64,000 nt of DNA from Desmonostoc muscorum FACHB-395 (GCF_014698035.1 NZ_JACJSF010000004.1:62001-126000), one strand, 5' to 3'; counted from the first letter of the stretch, positions 44,128 to 53,940 are shown. Program-made: numbers and translations. Notes: generated from the sequence alone by a model not told the origin.

Positions 44128-46416
44128 TTAGTTGGCTCCCGATAGTACTTTCTGTAAAGAAACCAATAATTCGTTGACAGTATAGGGCTTGACCAAAAAT
44201 GTATTGACACCAATAGCAGCTACTGAACTGAGCTTATTTTCAGACATAAGTCCACTGCTGGCAATAATTCTGACTTTGGGGTTAATTTTTTGCAGGGTAC
44301 GGATGGCAGTTAAACCATCGAGTGAAGGTAGCATAATATCCATCAGTACGGCACTAATTTTATCCCGGTTTTGAGCGTATACCGCGATCGCTTCAATGCC
44401 ATCATTGGCAATTAGGGTTTTGTAGTTATGAGTTTCCAGTGATGTTTTGGTAATCTCCTGAATGGCAACTTCATCATCCACAATCAAAATCAATTCTCCA
44501 TGTCCCGTCTGTGGTGGCAATTCTTCGGGAGTAAATGTTTCCATTCCCTCCACTGCTGGCAAGTAAACCTTAAAGCTAGTGCCACTTCCCACTTCGCTAT
44601 AGACATTCACAAAACCACCGTGGCTTTTAATAATTCCCAGCACGGTGGAAAGTCCTAACCCTGTGCCTTTTCCAACATCTTTTGTGGTAAAGAATGGCTC
44701 GAAAATTCTATCTAAGATTTCTTTAGGAATCCCAACTCCCGTATCGGAGACAGTAATTACTATGTAAGGCCCCTCTTTGGCTTCCAGGTTCATGCGGGCA
44801 TAATTTTCATCAATCAACAGATTTTCAGCAATAATACTCAAATTACCGCCATTTGGCATTGCATCGCGGGCATTAACGCAGAGGTTCATCAATACTTGGT
44901 GCAGTTGGGTGCTATCTCCAGAAACCATCCATAAATCTTGCAGGACATCAGTGCTGATTTGTATGGATCTGGGAAATGTCTCTTTAAGAATCTTGGCAAC
45001 TTCCACAATCAGATGTCTGAGTTGCAAAGTGATACGTTTCCCTTCTACACCCCGTGCAAAGGACAGCACCTGTTTGACTAAATCAGCCCCGCGTCTAGCG
45101 TTGATTTCCAAAATTTCTAGTAGATGGCGAGTCCGCTCATCTGCATCGGGAAATTTGAGTGGTAAGAGTTGCGCTCCTGCCAAAATCGGTGTCAGGATAT
45201 TGTTGAGGTCGTGAGCAATGCCACTAGCTAAGGTGCCAATACTTTCCAAGCGTTGGGCGCGAAATAATTGGGCTTCTAGATGTTTTTTATCGGTAATATC
45301 TGTGTCAACGGTGAGAATCGCTTTAGGTTTTCCTTGTTCGCTGCACACCAAACTCCAGCGACTAGCAACAAGGATTTCCTTACCCATTTTAGTCAGTTTA
45401 GTTAACTCGCCCTGCCACTTACCTTTACTAGTAGCTTGTAAAAGAGCCGCTTCGATTTCTGGTGAAGGTTCGTCAAACAAAAGCTCAGTAGCATTTTTGC
45501 CCCAAGCTTCTGTAGCTTTCCAGCCGTAAAGTGTTTCTGCGCCTTTGTTCCAGAAAATAATTTGATTGTTTAAATCTCGCACACAAATGGCATCTGTGGT
45601 GACATCTAGTAATGCTGCTTGTTCGCGGATTTTTTCTTCTGCCAATTTGCGTTCGCGTAGCGCAGCTTGTCGTTCGCTAATATCAATACTCGCGCATGTC
45701 ACGCCGAGAATTTCTTGCGACTCATTCCGCAATGGCTCAACTGTCAAATCGTAATATCGAGTTATATCTTTGATTGTAATTGATACTTCCTCTCGCGTTC
45801 CTATACCAGTGGTTAGCACCCCACGTTTAATTGTGGTAAGACGTTGAGCATCTTCACCTGGCATAATATCCAAGTCTTGTTTCCCTAATATTTCTTCAAC
45901 TGTCAATCCAGATGGCGGATTATAAACCCAGGTGTAGCGTAACTCTATATCTTGGTTGTAGACAAAGATGGGAGAATTTTTGAGGGCCACCCGAAATCGC
46001 TCCTCACTATGGCGCAATGCGTCGTCTGCCCGTTGACGTTCGATGGCATAACGCATGGAACGTACCAGCAAGTCGCCAGTTACTTGCCCTTTCACCAAAT
46101 AATCCTGCGCTCCTTCTTGCATCGCCCTAATTGCTAGGGTTTCATCATTTATACCCGTCAGCACAATTATGGGAGTAGCTTTAGCCTGATGGTGAGCGAT
46201 GACAAAGGTTTCTAGCCCCTGGCTATCTGGCAGCGAGAGGTCTAGTAGAATCACATCAAAAATTTCCTTTGCTAAGTAGTTAATTGCTTCCGAAAGCCGC
46301 TCAACGGGCATCAAATCAACTACAACTGTGGTAACTTCCTTTAAAAGCTCCTGTAATAAAAAAACATCACCAGGGTTATCTTCTACTAACAAGACTTTAA
46401 TATTTTTACCTGCCAT
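44128..46416 (-). CDS. Hybrid histidine kinase (REC-PAS-PAS-HisKA-HATPase-REC)
   Basis: About 762 residues from the ATG at 46416; a longer upstream reading overlaps the preceding gene and is not needed. An N-terminal receiver (KVLLVEDNPGDVF ... ILLDLSLPDS) is followed by two PAS domains, a HisKA domain with the phospho-His in ASGIAHDLNNILTPIL, an HATPase (NLCVNARDAM, DTGVGIP, GTGLGLSTV) and a C-terminal receiver (VDDEVAIQE ... VLMDIMLPSLDG). The HDLNN H-box type is typical of hybrid kinases with terminal receivers. It is the third gene after the cyanobacteriochrome kinase and response regulator, likely a light-signalling relay. Confidence 0.92.
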   Translation of the reverse strand: MAGKNIKVLLVEDNPGDVFLLQELLKEVTTVVVDLMPVERLSEAINYLAKEIFDVILLDLSLPDSQGLETFVIAHHQAKATPIIVLTGINDETLAIRAMQEGAQDYLVKGQVTGDLLVRSMRYAIERQRADDALRHSEERFRVALKNSPIFVYNQDIELRYTWVYNPPSGLTVEEILGKQDLDIMPGEDAQRLTTIKRGVLTTGIGTREEVSITIKDITRYYDLTVEPLRNESQEILGVTCASIDISERQAALRERKLAEEKIREQAALLDVTTDAICVRDLNNQIIFWNKGAETLYGWKATEAWGKNATELLFDEPSPEIEAALLQATSKGKWQGELTKLTKMGKEILVASRWSLVCSEQGKPKAILTVDTDITDKKHLEAQLFRAQRLESIGTLASGIAHDLNNILTPILAGAQLLPLKFPDADERTRHLLEILEINARRGADLVKQVLSFARGVEGKRITLQLRHLIVEVAKILKETFPRSIQISTDVLQDLWMVSGDSTQLHQVLMNLCVNARDAMPNGGNLSIIAENLLIDENYARMNLEAKEGPYIVITVSDTGVGIPKEILDRIFEPFFTTKDVGKGTGLGLSTVLGIIKSHGGFVNVYSEVGSGTSFKVYLPAVEGMETFTPEELPPQTGHGELILIVDDEVAIQEITKTSLETHNYKTLIANDGIEAIAVYAQNRDKISAVLMDIMLPSLDGLTAIRTLQKINPKVRIIASSGLMSENKLSSVAAIGVNTFLVKPYTVNELLVSLQKVLSGAN

Positions 46417-46421
46417 TTCCA

Positions 46422-46868
46422 CTACTCCGGTGGCAGTTTTACGATCGCAAACCAAAAATTTTCTATTGATTGTACAATTTTAACGAATTGATCGAAATCT
46501 ACTGGCTTAGTTATATAACAGTTTGCACATAAATTATATGCTTTGAGGATGTCTTCTTCAGCTTGGGAAGTCGTCAGAATTACCACAGGAATTCGCTTGA
46601 GCTTTTCATCTCCTTTGATTTCTGCCAGTACCTCCCGCCCATCTTTTCTGGGGAGATTTAAATCGAGCAACACAATATCGGGATGGACTGCTTTAACATA
46701 TTTTTCTTGTTTTCGCAAGAATGCCATCGCCTCCACACCATCTTCGACGACGTTGAGGTTAATCGAGATTTTACTATCTTCTAGGGCGATGCGTGTAAGT
46801 TGGGCATCGCCAGGATTGTCCTCTACTAACAAAACCTCAATAGGCATAATCGCTGTTATAACGCTCAC
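46422..46868 (-). CDS. Single-domain response regulator (RcpA/RcpB-like)
   Basis: 148 residues, a stand-alone receiver domain: acidic pocket LLVEDNPGDAQ, phospho-Asp in DIVLLDLNLPRKDG, Thr/Ser in VILTTSQAEED and Lys in YITKPVDFDQF. Such short regulators are partners of cyanobacterial phytochromes. Its start overlaps the stop of the cyanobacteriochrome kinase gene (ATGA), and the hybrid kinase starts 5 bases after its stop. It probably shuttles phosphate between the two kinases or acts on a target protein, since it has no output domain. Confidence 0.93.
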   Translation of the reverse strand: MSVITAIMPIEVLLVEDNPGDAQLTRIALEDSKISINLNVVEDGVEAMAFLRKQEKYVKAVHPDIVLLDLNLPRKDGREVLAEIKGDEKLKRIPVVILTTSQAEEDILKAYNLCANCYITKPVDFDQFVKIVQSIENFWFAIVKLPPE

Positions 46869-49426
46869 GATTGCTTACCTGCTCTATCTGGAATTGTGAA
46901 GTAGAAAGTCGAGCCTTGACCCGGTTTCGATTCAACCCAGATCCTGCCGCCGTGACGTTCTATAATTTTTTTACAAATTGCCAGACCAATTCCAGTACCA
47001 GGATACTTGTCTCTACCGTGCAAGCGCTGAAAAATTATAAAAATCCGTTCTGCATACTGGGATTCCAAACCAATGCCATTATCACGTATCCAGAATAACC
47101 ATTCATCTGCCAATGGTATAGAATTTAAACTTTCTTCGTCTGAGTTTGGATTTGGCTTGGCTACCCCAATGTGAATTTGTGGCTGCTGATTCTGGCAAAA
47201 TTTGATCGCGTTGCCAATCAGGTTTTGAAATACTTGTGTGAGTTGGGTAGTATCAGCCATCACTTCAGGAAGAGAATCGTAAGTGACAATTGCCTGATTA
47301 TCTGCGATCGCAATTTGGAGATTAGCGATCGCCCGTTGTAAGATTACATCACAATCAACTAATTTAAAGGGCTGTCCACGGGTGCTAACGCGGGAATAGT
47401 TCAACAAATCGTTGATTAGGGTCTGCATTCGCCGCGCCCCATCTACTGCGTAGGTGATAAACTGATCGGCATTGGCATCAAGTTGATTTTTGTATCTTCG
47501 CTCTAGTAGCTGTAAATAACTTGTTACCATCCGTAACGGCTCTTGTAAGTCATGGGAAGCCACATAAGCAAACTGTTCCAATTCCGCATTAGAACGGACT
47601 AGTTCTTGACTTTGCTGGGTTTCTTTTTCTAATAGTTGCGCTTGAGATAAAGCAATGCCAATTTGATTAGCTAATTGCTGTAACAACTCCGTCTCAAAGT
47701 TATTCCACTTTCGAGGTGCGGCACACTGATGAGCCAGCAACAAGCCCCAAATGCCATCTCTGACGAGAATTGGTACTACGAGATTAGCTCTGACAGCAAA
47801 CTGCTGAAGAAATTCTCGATGGCATGGTTGAATGTGAGCAGTTTCAATGTCTTCCATAGCACTGACTCTGCCCTGGCGATATCTTTCTATGTATTCTTCT
47901 TTAAAGCAGGGGTCAAAAAGATTTTTTCTCAGAATTACGGGCCAACCAGGTAGCACCGCCTCTTGTACTACTGTTCCCGAACCATCAGACTCTAGTCGAA
48001 AAATTAAAACTCGGTCAGCGTTTAATAATTTTTGTACCTCTGTCACTGTGGTTTCGAGAATTTCATCTATTTGTAAAGATTCTCGAATTTTCAGGGTGAT
48101 TTCTGCAAATAATTGCGATCGCAAATTCTGCCGCTTTAATTCTTCATCTGCCTGCTTGCGATCTGTGATATCTGTATAAGAACCCACCATGCGAACTATA
48201 TCACCCAATGCGTCCCAAAGTGCTTGTCCTCGATCTAGAATCCATTTATAGCTGCCGTCTTGGCACTGGACTCGATATTCACAGACATAAAACGGTGTTT
48301 TCTTGGCAAAGTGGTCTTGGAAGGCTTGAAGTACCCAATCTCGCTCATCGGGGTGGATTCGTTTTATCCATTCGTCCCAACCGTTGGAAACTTCGTGGTC
48401 TTTATAACCGAGTATTTCCTTCCACCGAGTTGAGAAGAACACTTCATTAGTCTTAAGGTTCCAATCCCAAATGTCATCATTATTACCATGTAATGCTAAT
48501 TGCCAACGTTCTTCACTTTCTCGTAGTGCTTCTACTGTTCGCCGCCGTTCAGTAATGTCTTGAAAATAAATAGACAAGCCGTCTTTTGCAGGATAGGCAT
48601 GGACTTGAAGCCAGCAGTTTAGTGGTGGATAAAACTCCTCAAATTCCACACTCACCTGTTCTAAGATTGCCCTGTGATACTCACGGTAAAATGTTGTGCC
48701 GATGATTTCTGGAAACACTTCCCAGATGTTTTTACCCAGAAGCTCATTTTGTTTTTTTCGCAACAGCCGTTCTGCTTGACCATTAATGTAGGTGAATCGC
48801 GACTTTTTATCCAGGGCAAAAAACCCATCAGTGATGCTTTCAAGAAGATTATTGATGCGGGTTCTCGCAGCTTCCGACTGGACGCGGGCTGCTTGCTCCT
48901 GTGCCATGAGCTTTTCAGTAACTTCAGATACTTCAGTTACATAACGCCTAAGTTCTAGTTGGTCGATTACCAAGCGACTCAGAGCCACAAGCGCCTCTAC
49001 TTGTTTTTGGCTCAATTCTTTTGGAACTTGGTCAATTACACACAGAGTTCCCAGCATATCTCCCTTGGGAGTAATTAAGGGTACACCTGCATAAAACCGT
49101 ATGTATGGATAGCCAGTTACTACCGGATTATTTGCTAATTTTTCGTCAGCTAGGGTATCAGGAACCACCACAACGTTACGCCGCTCTTGGCAAAGGTAAG
49201 ATAACCCAATACTCCGGGGCATTTCTGATACATCTAAACCTACTTTTGCCTTAAACCATTGACGGTTTTCATCAATGAAATTTACCAAAGAGATAGAAGT
49301 ACCACAAATAAATGCTGCTAACTGAGCAAGATTGTCGTAAGCTTCTTCGGGTTCAGTGTCAAGAATTTGATACTGGCGGAGGGCTTCTAGCCGCGCTATT
49401 TCTGTATCAATTTGTCCAGCTTTCAT
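46865..49426 (-). CDS. DXCF-type cyanobacteriochrome histidine kinase (GAF-PAS-PAS-GAF-HisKA-HATPase)
   Basis: 853 residues. Domains: GAF (about 5-170), PAS (about 190-300), PAS (about 305-425), bilin-type GAF (about 440-605), HisKA (H-box VASHDLQEPLR, about 635) and HATPase (NAIKF, GTGIGLAICKKI). The second GAF has both cysteines of DXCF cyanobacteriochromes: Cys507 in the DPCF motif and Cys535-His536 in QPCHREF, 28 residues apart, as in TePixJ-type proteins. The following VRANLVVPIL and WGLLLAHQCAAPRKW blocks match the bilin pocket. It should bind phycocyanobilin or phycoviolobilin covalently and switch between a blue-absorbing and a longer-wavelength state. It leads the three-gene operon. 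Confidence 0.93.
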   Translation of the reverse strand: MKAGQIDTEIARLEALRQYQILDTEPEEAYDNLAQLAAFICGTSISLVNFIDENRQWFKAKVGLDVSEMPRSIGLSYLCQERRNVVVVPDTLADEKLANNPVVTGYPYIRFYAGVPLITPKGDMLGTLCVIDQVPKELSQKQVEALVALSRLVIDQLELRRYVTEVSEVTEKLMAQEQAARVQSEAARTRINNLLESITDGFFALDKKSRFTYINGQAERLLRKKQNELLGKNIWEVFPEIIGTTFYREYHRAILEQVSVEFEEFYPPLNCWLQVHAYPAKDGLSIYFQDITERRRTVEALRESEERWQLALHGNNDDIWDWNLKTNEVFFSTRWKEILGYKDHEVSNGWDEWIKRIHPDERDWVLQAFQDHFAKKTPFYVCEYRVQCQDGSYKWILDRGQALWDALGDIVRMVGSYTDITDRKQADEELKRQNLRSQLFAEITLKIRESLQIDEILETTVTEVQKLLNADRVLIFRLESDGSGTVVQEAVLPGWPVILRKNLFDPCFKEEYIERYRQGRVSAMEDIETAHIQPCHREFLQQFAVRANLVVPILVRDGIWGLLLAHQCAAPRKWNNFETELLQQLANQIGIALSQAQLLEKETQQSQELVRSNAELEQFAYVASHDLQEPLRMVTSYLQLLERRYKNQLDANADQFITYAVDGARRMQTLINDLLNYSRVSTRGQPFKLVDCDVILQRAIANLQIAIADNQAIVTYDSLPEVMADTTQLTQVFQNLIGNAIKFCQNQQPQIHIGVAKPNPNSDEESLNSIPLADEWLFWIRDNGIGLESQYAERIFIIFQRLHGRDKYPGTGIGLAICKKIIERHGGRIWVESKPGQGSTFYFTIPDRAGKQS

Positions 49427-49884
49427 TAATTTTTATGAAAAATCTAAATGTAATATTTCAGTCAACAGGATGACTGTCTCAAGAGTAGCTTAACTTTTGT
49501 TAACAATTATTAGTCATTTCCCCGCCTTTGGCTGTTCAGGGAATTCTGTTTCAATTTTGTCGTACTTCTACGGCAGGCGGGTACGCCATCGCACTAATCC
49601 TAGTGTAAACAAATTTTCTCCGTATTTGACATACTCCCTGGCGTGTTCGCCCTTGGCGTTCCCGTTCGCGCAGCGTCTCCGTCAGGAGAAGGGTACGCAC
49701 GGTAATTCTGGAGTAATGAGTAATAAGTAATAAGTAAATACCCATTTTTCATCCACTCATTACTCATTACTCATTACTCCTTACTCATTACTTTAAAGCA
49801 TTGCGTGAAGCACGGGGTTTCAGACCCATATTTTTGATGACAGCCTTAGCCAGTTAGCTTTAATTGCGCCGACCAACTTAACTG
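49427..49884. repeat. Repeat-rich spacer with IS605-like end and (TAATGAG)n block, copy 1
   Basis: 458-base spacer without a gene. From about 49618 it holds TTTGACATACTCCCTGGCG ... CACGGTAATTCTGG, resembling IS200/IS605-type ends with a degenerate dispersed repeat inside. It continues with TAATGAG/TAATAAG heptamers (about 49713-49795) around ACCCATTTTTCATCCACTC, then TTTAAAGCATTGCGTGAAG and CACGGGGTTTCAGACCC. The same arrangement occurs at 58988-59172. Confidence 0.7.
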
Positions 49885-50529
49885 TTAAACCTCTACCAAA
49901 ACAGCTTCCCGCAGCTTGGCAATTACATCACTCACATTACCTGTGTTCATACGGTAACTCAGAGGATGGGCAATCAACCGCGCCGTGCTTTCATACAGGG
50001 TAGCGATTTCAATTAAACCATTTTCGCGCATAGTCCGTCCTGTAGAAACCAAATCCACGATCGCTTCTGACATTCCAGTAATCGGGCCTAATTCCACTGA
50101 ACCATACAACGGTACGATTTCCACGGGTAAATCTAGACTGTGGAAATATTCACGAGCGCAATTCACATATTTTGAAGCAACTCTACCATGCGGTGGTAAA
50201 TCTAAAGGCGATCGGTAAGAACTTGATGCTTGTACCGCCACTGACATCCGACAATACCCAAACTGCAAATCCACCAAGTGGGCAACTTGCGGCTGCTTCT
50301 CCCGCAGCACATCGTAACCAACAACACCCAGTTGTGCTTGACCATATTCCACATAAACAGGCACATCCTGCGCCCTCACCAACAAAGCTTTTGCAATTCC
50401 CTTAGTATCAGGAATTTGAAGTTGGCGAGTTCCTGAATCTAAAAAAGCGCTAAAATCTAATCCCACAGATTGTAGCAAGCGGATGCTATTTTTAAGGAGT
50501 TCCCCTTTTGGCAATGCAACAGTCAGCAT
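49885..50529 (-). CDS. hisG: ATP phosphoribosyltransferase, short form (HisG)
   Basis: First enzyme of histidine biosynthesis, joining ATP and PRPP. 214 residues with no C-terminal ACT-like domain, so it is the short form that needs the regulatory subunit HisZ, which is not in the window. Motifs: [18 protein letters not shown] at the start, [27 protein letters not shown], and the PRPP-binding loop [14 protein letters not shown]. Divergent from the rppA-like gene, with a 66-base intergenic region. Confidence 0.95.
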   Translation of the reverse strand: MLTVALPKGELLKNSIRLLQSVGLDFSAFLDSGTRQLQIPDTKGIAKALLVRAQDVPVYVEYGQAQLGVVGYDVLREKQPQVAHLVDLQFGYCRMSVAVQASSSYRSPLDLPPHGRVASKYVNCAREYFHSLDLPVEIVPLYGSVELGPITGMSEAIVDLVSTGRTMRENGLIEIATLYESTARLIAHPLSYRMNTGNVSDVIAKLREAVLVEV

Positions 50530-50595
50530 TCTTTTTCTTAATATCCTTGGCGATCCAGCAGTTGAATAATATCTCTATATGCTTACCACAGCAGC

Positions 50596-51294
50596 ATGAG
50601 AATTTTATTAGTTGATGATGAAGTTGAACTAACTGAACCCTTGAGTCGCTTGTTGACTCGTGAGGGTTATATTGTGGATGCCGCTTTCGATGGCACAATT
50701 GGCAGCGAATATGCACAAGTAGGCAGTTATGACCTACTAATTTTAGATTGGATGCTGCCAGGAAAAACGGGGTTAGAGATTTGTCAGCAATTGCGACGAC
50801 AAGGCAAAACCACTCCCGTGTTGTTTCTCACAGCTAAAGATACTCTCGATGACCGCGTACAAGGTTTAGATGCTGGCGCTGATGACTATTTAGTTAAACC
50901 TTTTGAACTACGTGAGTTACTAGCTAGAGTCCGGGCTTTATTGCGTCGTTCTGGTTCCCAAACCTATGAAACCACCACCGGACGTTTAACCGTCGCTGAT
51001 TTAGAACTAGATTGTGAAAATCAAGTCGCCTATCGCCAAGGACGAATAATTGAGCTATCGCAAAAAGAAAGCCAGTTGCTGCAATATTTTATGGAACACA
51101 CTGGACAACTAATGACTCATGCCCAAATTATGGAAAATTTATGGCAAGAGTCAGAACAACCCAGTAGTAATGTGATTGCAGCATTAATTCGTTTGCTGCG
51201 TCGTAAGATTGAGGTAGGTAGAGAAACTGCACTGATTCACACAGTCTACGGCAAAGGCTATCGTTTCGGTGCTTCCTCTGTGGAGTCTGTTTAG
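50596..51294 (+). CDS. rppA: OmpR-family response regulator (RppA-like)
   Basis: 232 residues: receiver domain (acidic pocket VDDEVE, phospho-Asp51 in LLILDWMLPGK, Thr in FLTAKD, Lys in YLVKPFEL) followed by a winged-helix DNA-binding domain (about 130-225, ELSQKESQLLQYFMEHTGQ and SSNVIAALIRLLRRKIE). It most resembles RppA of unicellular cyanobacteria, which takes part in redox/metal response; the symbol is by similarity. No partner kinase (rppB) follows: the next gene is on the other strand. A long inverted repeat follows the stop. Confidence 0.85.
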   Translation: MRILLVDDEVELTEPLSRLLTREGYIVDAAFDGTIGSEYAQVGSYDLLILDWMLPGKTGLEICQQLRRQGKTTPVLFLTAKDTLDDRVQGLDAGADDYLVKPFELRELLARVRALLRRSGSQTYETTTGRLTVADLELDCENQVAYRQGRIIELSQKESQLLQYFMEHTGQLMTHAQIMENLWQESEQPSSNVIAALIRLLRRKIEVGRETALIHTVYGKGYRFGASSVESV

Positions 51295-51296
51295 CC

Positions 51297-51322
51297 TGGA
51301 TTTCTCACAAGTGAGAAATCCA
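51297..51322 (+). terminator. Hairpin after rppA-like gene
   Basis: TGGATTTCTCAC-AA-GTGAGAAATCCA, a perfect 12-bp stem with a 2-base loop, lies right after the stop codon. There is no T-run, so it may be an RNA-stabilising structure or operator rather than a classical terminator. Confidence 0.6.
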
Positions 51323-51323
51323 A

Positions 51324-51354
51324 TGGGTGTGGGAGGTGTGGGAGGTGTGGGAGG
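51324..51354. repeat. GTGTGGGAG tandem repeat
   Basis: Three copies of GGTGTGGGA run head to tail. They resemble the low-complexity repeats found between other genes here. Confidence 0.8.
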
Positions 51355-51456
51355 ATGGGGAAGAAATCTGACCCCGCACACTCCCCACACTCCTCTGCCT
51401 ACACTATGCGTGACAAATCCGGGTTAGCTGTTTGTTTCCAACTCATCTCCAGAAAT

Positions 51457-51606
51457 TATAGCGGTTCTCAGTTGTATGCAATATACTTTGACCTCTCTCC
51501 AAACCTCTCTCCTTTTAGGAGAGAGGCTTTGAATCATACTCCCCTTCCCTGCAAGGGAAGGGGCTGGGGGTTAGGTCTGTATTTAACTCAACCCAGAAGC
51601 GCTATA
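51457..51606. mobile_element. MITE family 4
   Basis: A 150-bp element with imperfect inverted ends TATAGCGGTTCT / AGAAGCGCTATA. The interior hairpins are formed by CTCTCTCCTTTTAGGAGAGAG and CCCCTTCCCTGCAAGGGAAGGGG. It lies in the 326-base spacer after rppA. Only one copy was seen in the window. Confidence 0.75.
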
Positions 51607-51620
51607 ACTTAGTAGGAAAA

Positions 51621-52346
51621 TCATAGTTTTGCCAAAATTTCTTCCCACTCAGAGGGCGATAGGGGTTGTAACTCTATCTGCATATTAAAACAATCACTAG
51701 CTGCGGTGACTAAATCTGCAATAATCTTTTCCACACTCAGACTTTGAGGTAGTTGTACAGTCGTAAAAGATTCTGCACCAAATACTTGAGCAAACAATTC
51801 AGCATCGGGTTGCAAACGGATGGAACCATGTTGCAAAATTGCTCCATTACGTCGCAGTTGAGCGCTACCAATGAGTTTGGCCCCATCTGGCAAAACTAAA
51901 TCTGCACTGGTTGCTGTGCCAAAACAGTTAGGGTTGTGGATGTAACCTCGCCCTTCTTTACCGTAATGTAATTCTACGCCGAGCGATCGCCATCCTTGAA
52001 TCAAAAACTCACAAATTTTTTCATACACCTGGAGGCGATTACCCATAATTCCAGATGTGATTACGGCGTAAGTTAAATCACCTTGGTGTAATACCGCCCG
52101 TCCACCAGTAGGACGTTGCACTAAATCCAATTTCTGCCCTTTCCAAGTCAAATTTTGCCAATATTCAGGGTATTGGCGTTGATGATAGCCAAGAGAAATG
52201 GCAGATGGCGACCAGGTATAAAAGCGCAGAGTTGACGGATGCTTTCCAGACTGGTGCTGTTCTAGTAACCAGTTGTCAATGGCCATTTGCACATTACCAG
52301 CCGCCTCTAGCAAAGGAATTAGTCGCCACACCAGCTTGCTATACAT
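51621..52346 (-). CDS. Lipoate/octanoate-protein ligase family protein (LplA/LipM-like)
   Basis: 241 residues of the BPL/LplA/LipB fold. Key parts are WSPSAISLGYHQRQYPEYW, the substrate/AMP-binding RPTGGRAVLHQGDLTYAVI (about residues 79-97), and a conserved lysine region GAKLIGSAQLRRNGAILQHGSI. It transfers lipoyl or octanoyl groups to E2/H proteins. Whether it is a ligase or an octanoyltransferase (LipM type) cannot be told from motifs alone; there is no separate C-terminal LplA domain, which favours the transferase type. Confidence 0.85.
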   Translation of the reverse strand: MYSKLVWRLIPLLEAAGNVQMAIDNWLLEQHQSGKHPSTLRFYTWSPSAISLGYHQRQYPEYWQNLTWKGQKLDLVQRPTGGRAVLHQGDLTYAVITSGIMGNRLQVYEKICEFLIQGWRSLGVELHYGKEGRGYIHNPNCFGTATSADLVLPDGAKLIGSAQLRRNGAILQHGSIRLQPDAELFAQVFGAESFTTVQLPQSLSVEKIIADLVTAASDCFNMQIELQPLSPSEWEEILAKL

Positions 52347-52384
52347 CTAATACAGTATTAGCCCAATCCAAAATCTAAAATTCC

Positions 52385-52864
52385 TTAAGTTGCACCAAAT
52401 TCAGTTTGTAAGGCTTCATCGTTGTTATCAGCGATTGTTGCCACAATGGTAATGAGCCGAGACACTTCGCCAGGAGATAATTCTGCTAAGGTGCGTGTTG
52501 AGATCACAACCACTCTGTTTTCTATAATACCAAAACGCGCTTCAAAAGTGCTGGAGCAGTTCAACTCCAACAGATAACGCAGCAATCTGGGTTCATCTTT
52601 AGCAGGTAAATTTAGCACCGCAGACCAAACCGTTATGGTGTCTTCATCGGTTGTACCGTTGAGTTGGACATATACCTGCACACTTCCATACTTAAACTTC
52701 CAGAGATAGCCACCCTCTGGAGTATGGCTAACCATCGCACTATCATCTTGTTCCAAAGAGTCGATGACATTTTCAATTACCTCCAAATGGTTAATGCCTG
52801 TTGTCTCGGCGATTAGCTCATTAATGGATTCGTCACTAGTTACGGTTTCTTGGTAGCTTGCCAT
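52385..52864 (-). CDS. YbjN-domain protein
   Basis: 159 residues resembling the YbjN family (bacterial type III secretion-chaperone-like fold). Visible core: NHLEVIENVIDSLEQDD, TITVWSAVLNLPAKDEPRLLRYLLELN and GEVSRLITIVATIADNNDE. It is probably soluble and cytoplasmic. The role in cyanobacteria is unknown. It may be transcribed with the ligase gene 38 bases downstream. Confidence 0.82.
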   Translation of the reverse strand: MASYQETVTSDESINELIAETTGINHLEVIENVIDSLEQDDSAMVSHTPEGGYLWKFKYGSVQVYVQLNGTTDEDTITVWSAVLNLPAKDEPRLLRYLLELNCSSTFEARFGIIENRVVVISTRTLAELSPGEVSRLITIVATIADNNDEALQTEFGAT

Positions 52865-52989
52865 ACAGATTTTTTTCTCGATATACTCGCTGTTTCATCT
52901 ACACATACTTTATAACTTGTGGAGGCAGTTAGTTTGAGCTTACTTTTGGGTCTACTTTCCAAATAGCGTTGAATATAGCAAGAATTTTT

Positions 52990-53940
52990 TCACCTTGGAA
53001 CTGGTACTTGATTAATTACCGACGCAATTACCGCATCCATTTGTAAACCATCCAGCATTGCTTCTGGTTTCAAAATGAGGCGATGACGCAGCAGTGGCGA
53101 TGCAACTGCTTTCACATCATCTGGCGTGACAAAATCTCTTCCAGCTAACCATGCTAAGGCTTGAGATGTCTGCAACCAAGCACCGGCGGCGCGAGGTGAT
53201 GCACCCAAGGTTAAATCGGGATATTGACGCGATATTCTCACCAAGGCTAACAAATAATCAACGATCGCTTCTGATACTTTAACTTCTTTAACTGCTTGTC
53301 GTGCTTGTAAAATGTCGGCTACTGTTGCTATCGGTTTCAAACGGCTAATATCCAAACGCCTTGCTGAAAACCCAGCCTGACGATTGAGTAACATTTGCTT
53401 TTCCGCAGCTTGATCTGGGTAATCTACCACTAACTTAAATAAAAATCTATCCAATTGCGCTTCTGGTAAGGGATAAGTTCCCTCAAATTCCAGGGGGTTT
53501 TGGGTTGCAATCACCCAAAATAAATCTGGTAGGGGCAAACTTTCACCATCCAATGTTACCTGCATCTCTTCCATCGCTTCCAGCAACGCCGCTTGTGTCT
53601 TGGGAGGAGTACGATTGATTTCATCTGCTAGCAGGACTTCAGTAAATATTGGCCCTTTTTTCAAAGTGAAATTGCGGCTATTCAAGTCAAAAATATTCGT
53701 CCCAGTAATGTCTGAAGGTAAGACATCTGGTGTTAATTGAATTCTGCGAAAATCCCCTTGGATTAACTGCGCTAACACTTTTACTAACAGAGTTTTACCA
53801 GTTCCCGGTACTCCTTCTAAAATTACATGCCCACCCGCTAGTAGTGCTACTAAAAGTTGTTGTATTAGGCTCGATTGTCCAACAATTACTTGATTAAGAC
53901 CTTGACCAAGGCGAATTAAGATAGGATGAGTTTCGCTCAT
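52990..53940 (-). CDS. MoxR-family AAA+ ATPase
   Basis: 316 residues. Walker A GVPGTGKTLLVK (about 40-51), Walker B VLLADEINRTPPKTQAALLEAMEE, sensor 1 ATQNPLEFEGTYPLPEAQLDRF, and the lid domain with SPRAAGAWLQTSQALAWL. MoxR proteins act with DUF58/VWA and DUF4350 proteins in envelope or stress functions. The DUF4350 gene lies 72 bases upstream on the same strand, which supports this link; no DUF58 gene is seen. Confidence 0.93.
   Translation of the reverse strand: MSETHPILIRLGQGLNQVIVGQSSLIQQLLVALLAGGHVILEGVPGTGKTLLVKVLAQLIQGDFRRIQLTPDVLPSDITGTNIFDLNSRNFTLKKGPIFTEVLLADEINRTPPKTQAALLEAMEEMQVTLDGESLPLPDLFWVIATQNPLEFEGTYPLPEAQLDRFLFKLVVDYPDQAAEKQMLLNRQAGFSARRLDISRLKPIATVADILQARQAVKEVKVSEAIVDYLLALVRISRQYPDLTLGASPRAAGAWLQTSQALAWLAGRDFVTPDDVKAVASPLLRHRLILKPEAMLDGLQMDAVIASVINQVPVPR

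Noticed and set aside
51295-51620. A small gene between the rppA-like gene and the ligase gene
   Set aside because: The frames found are made of G-rich repeats and MITE hairpins.
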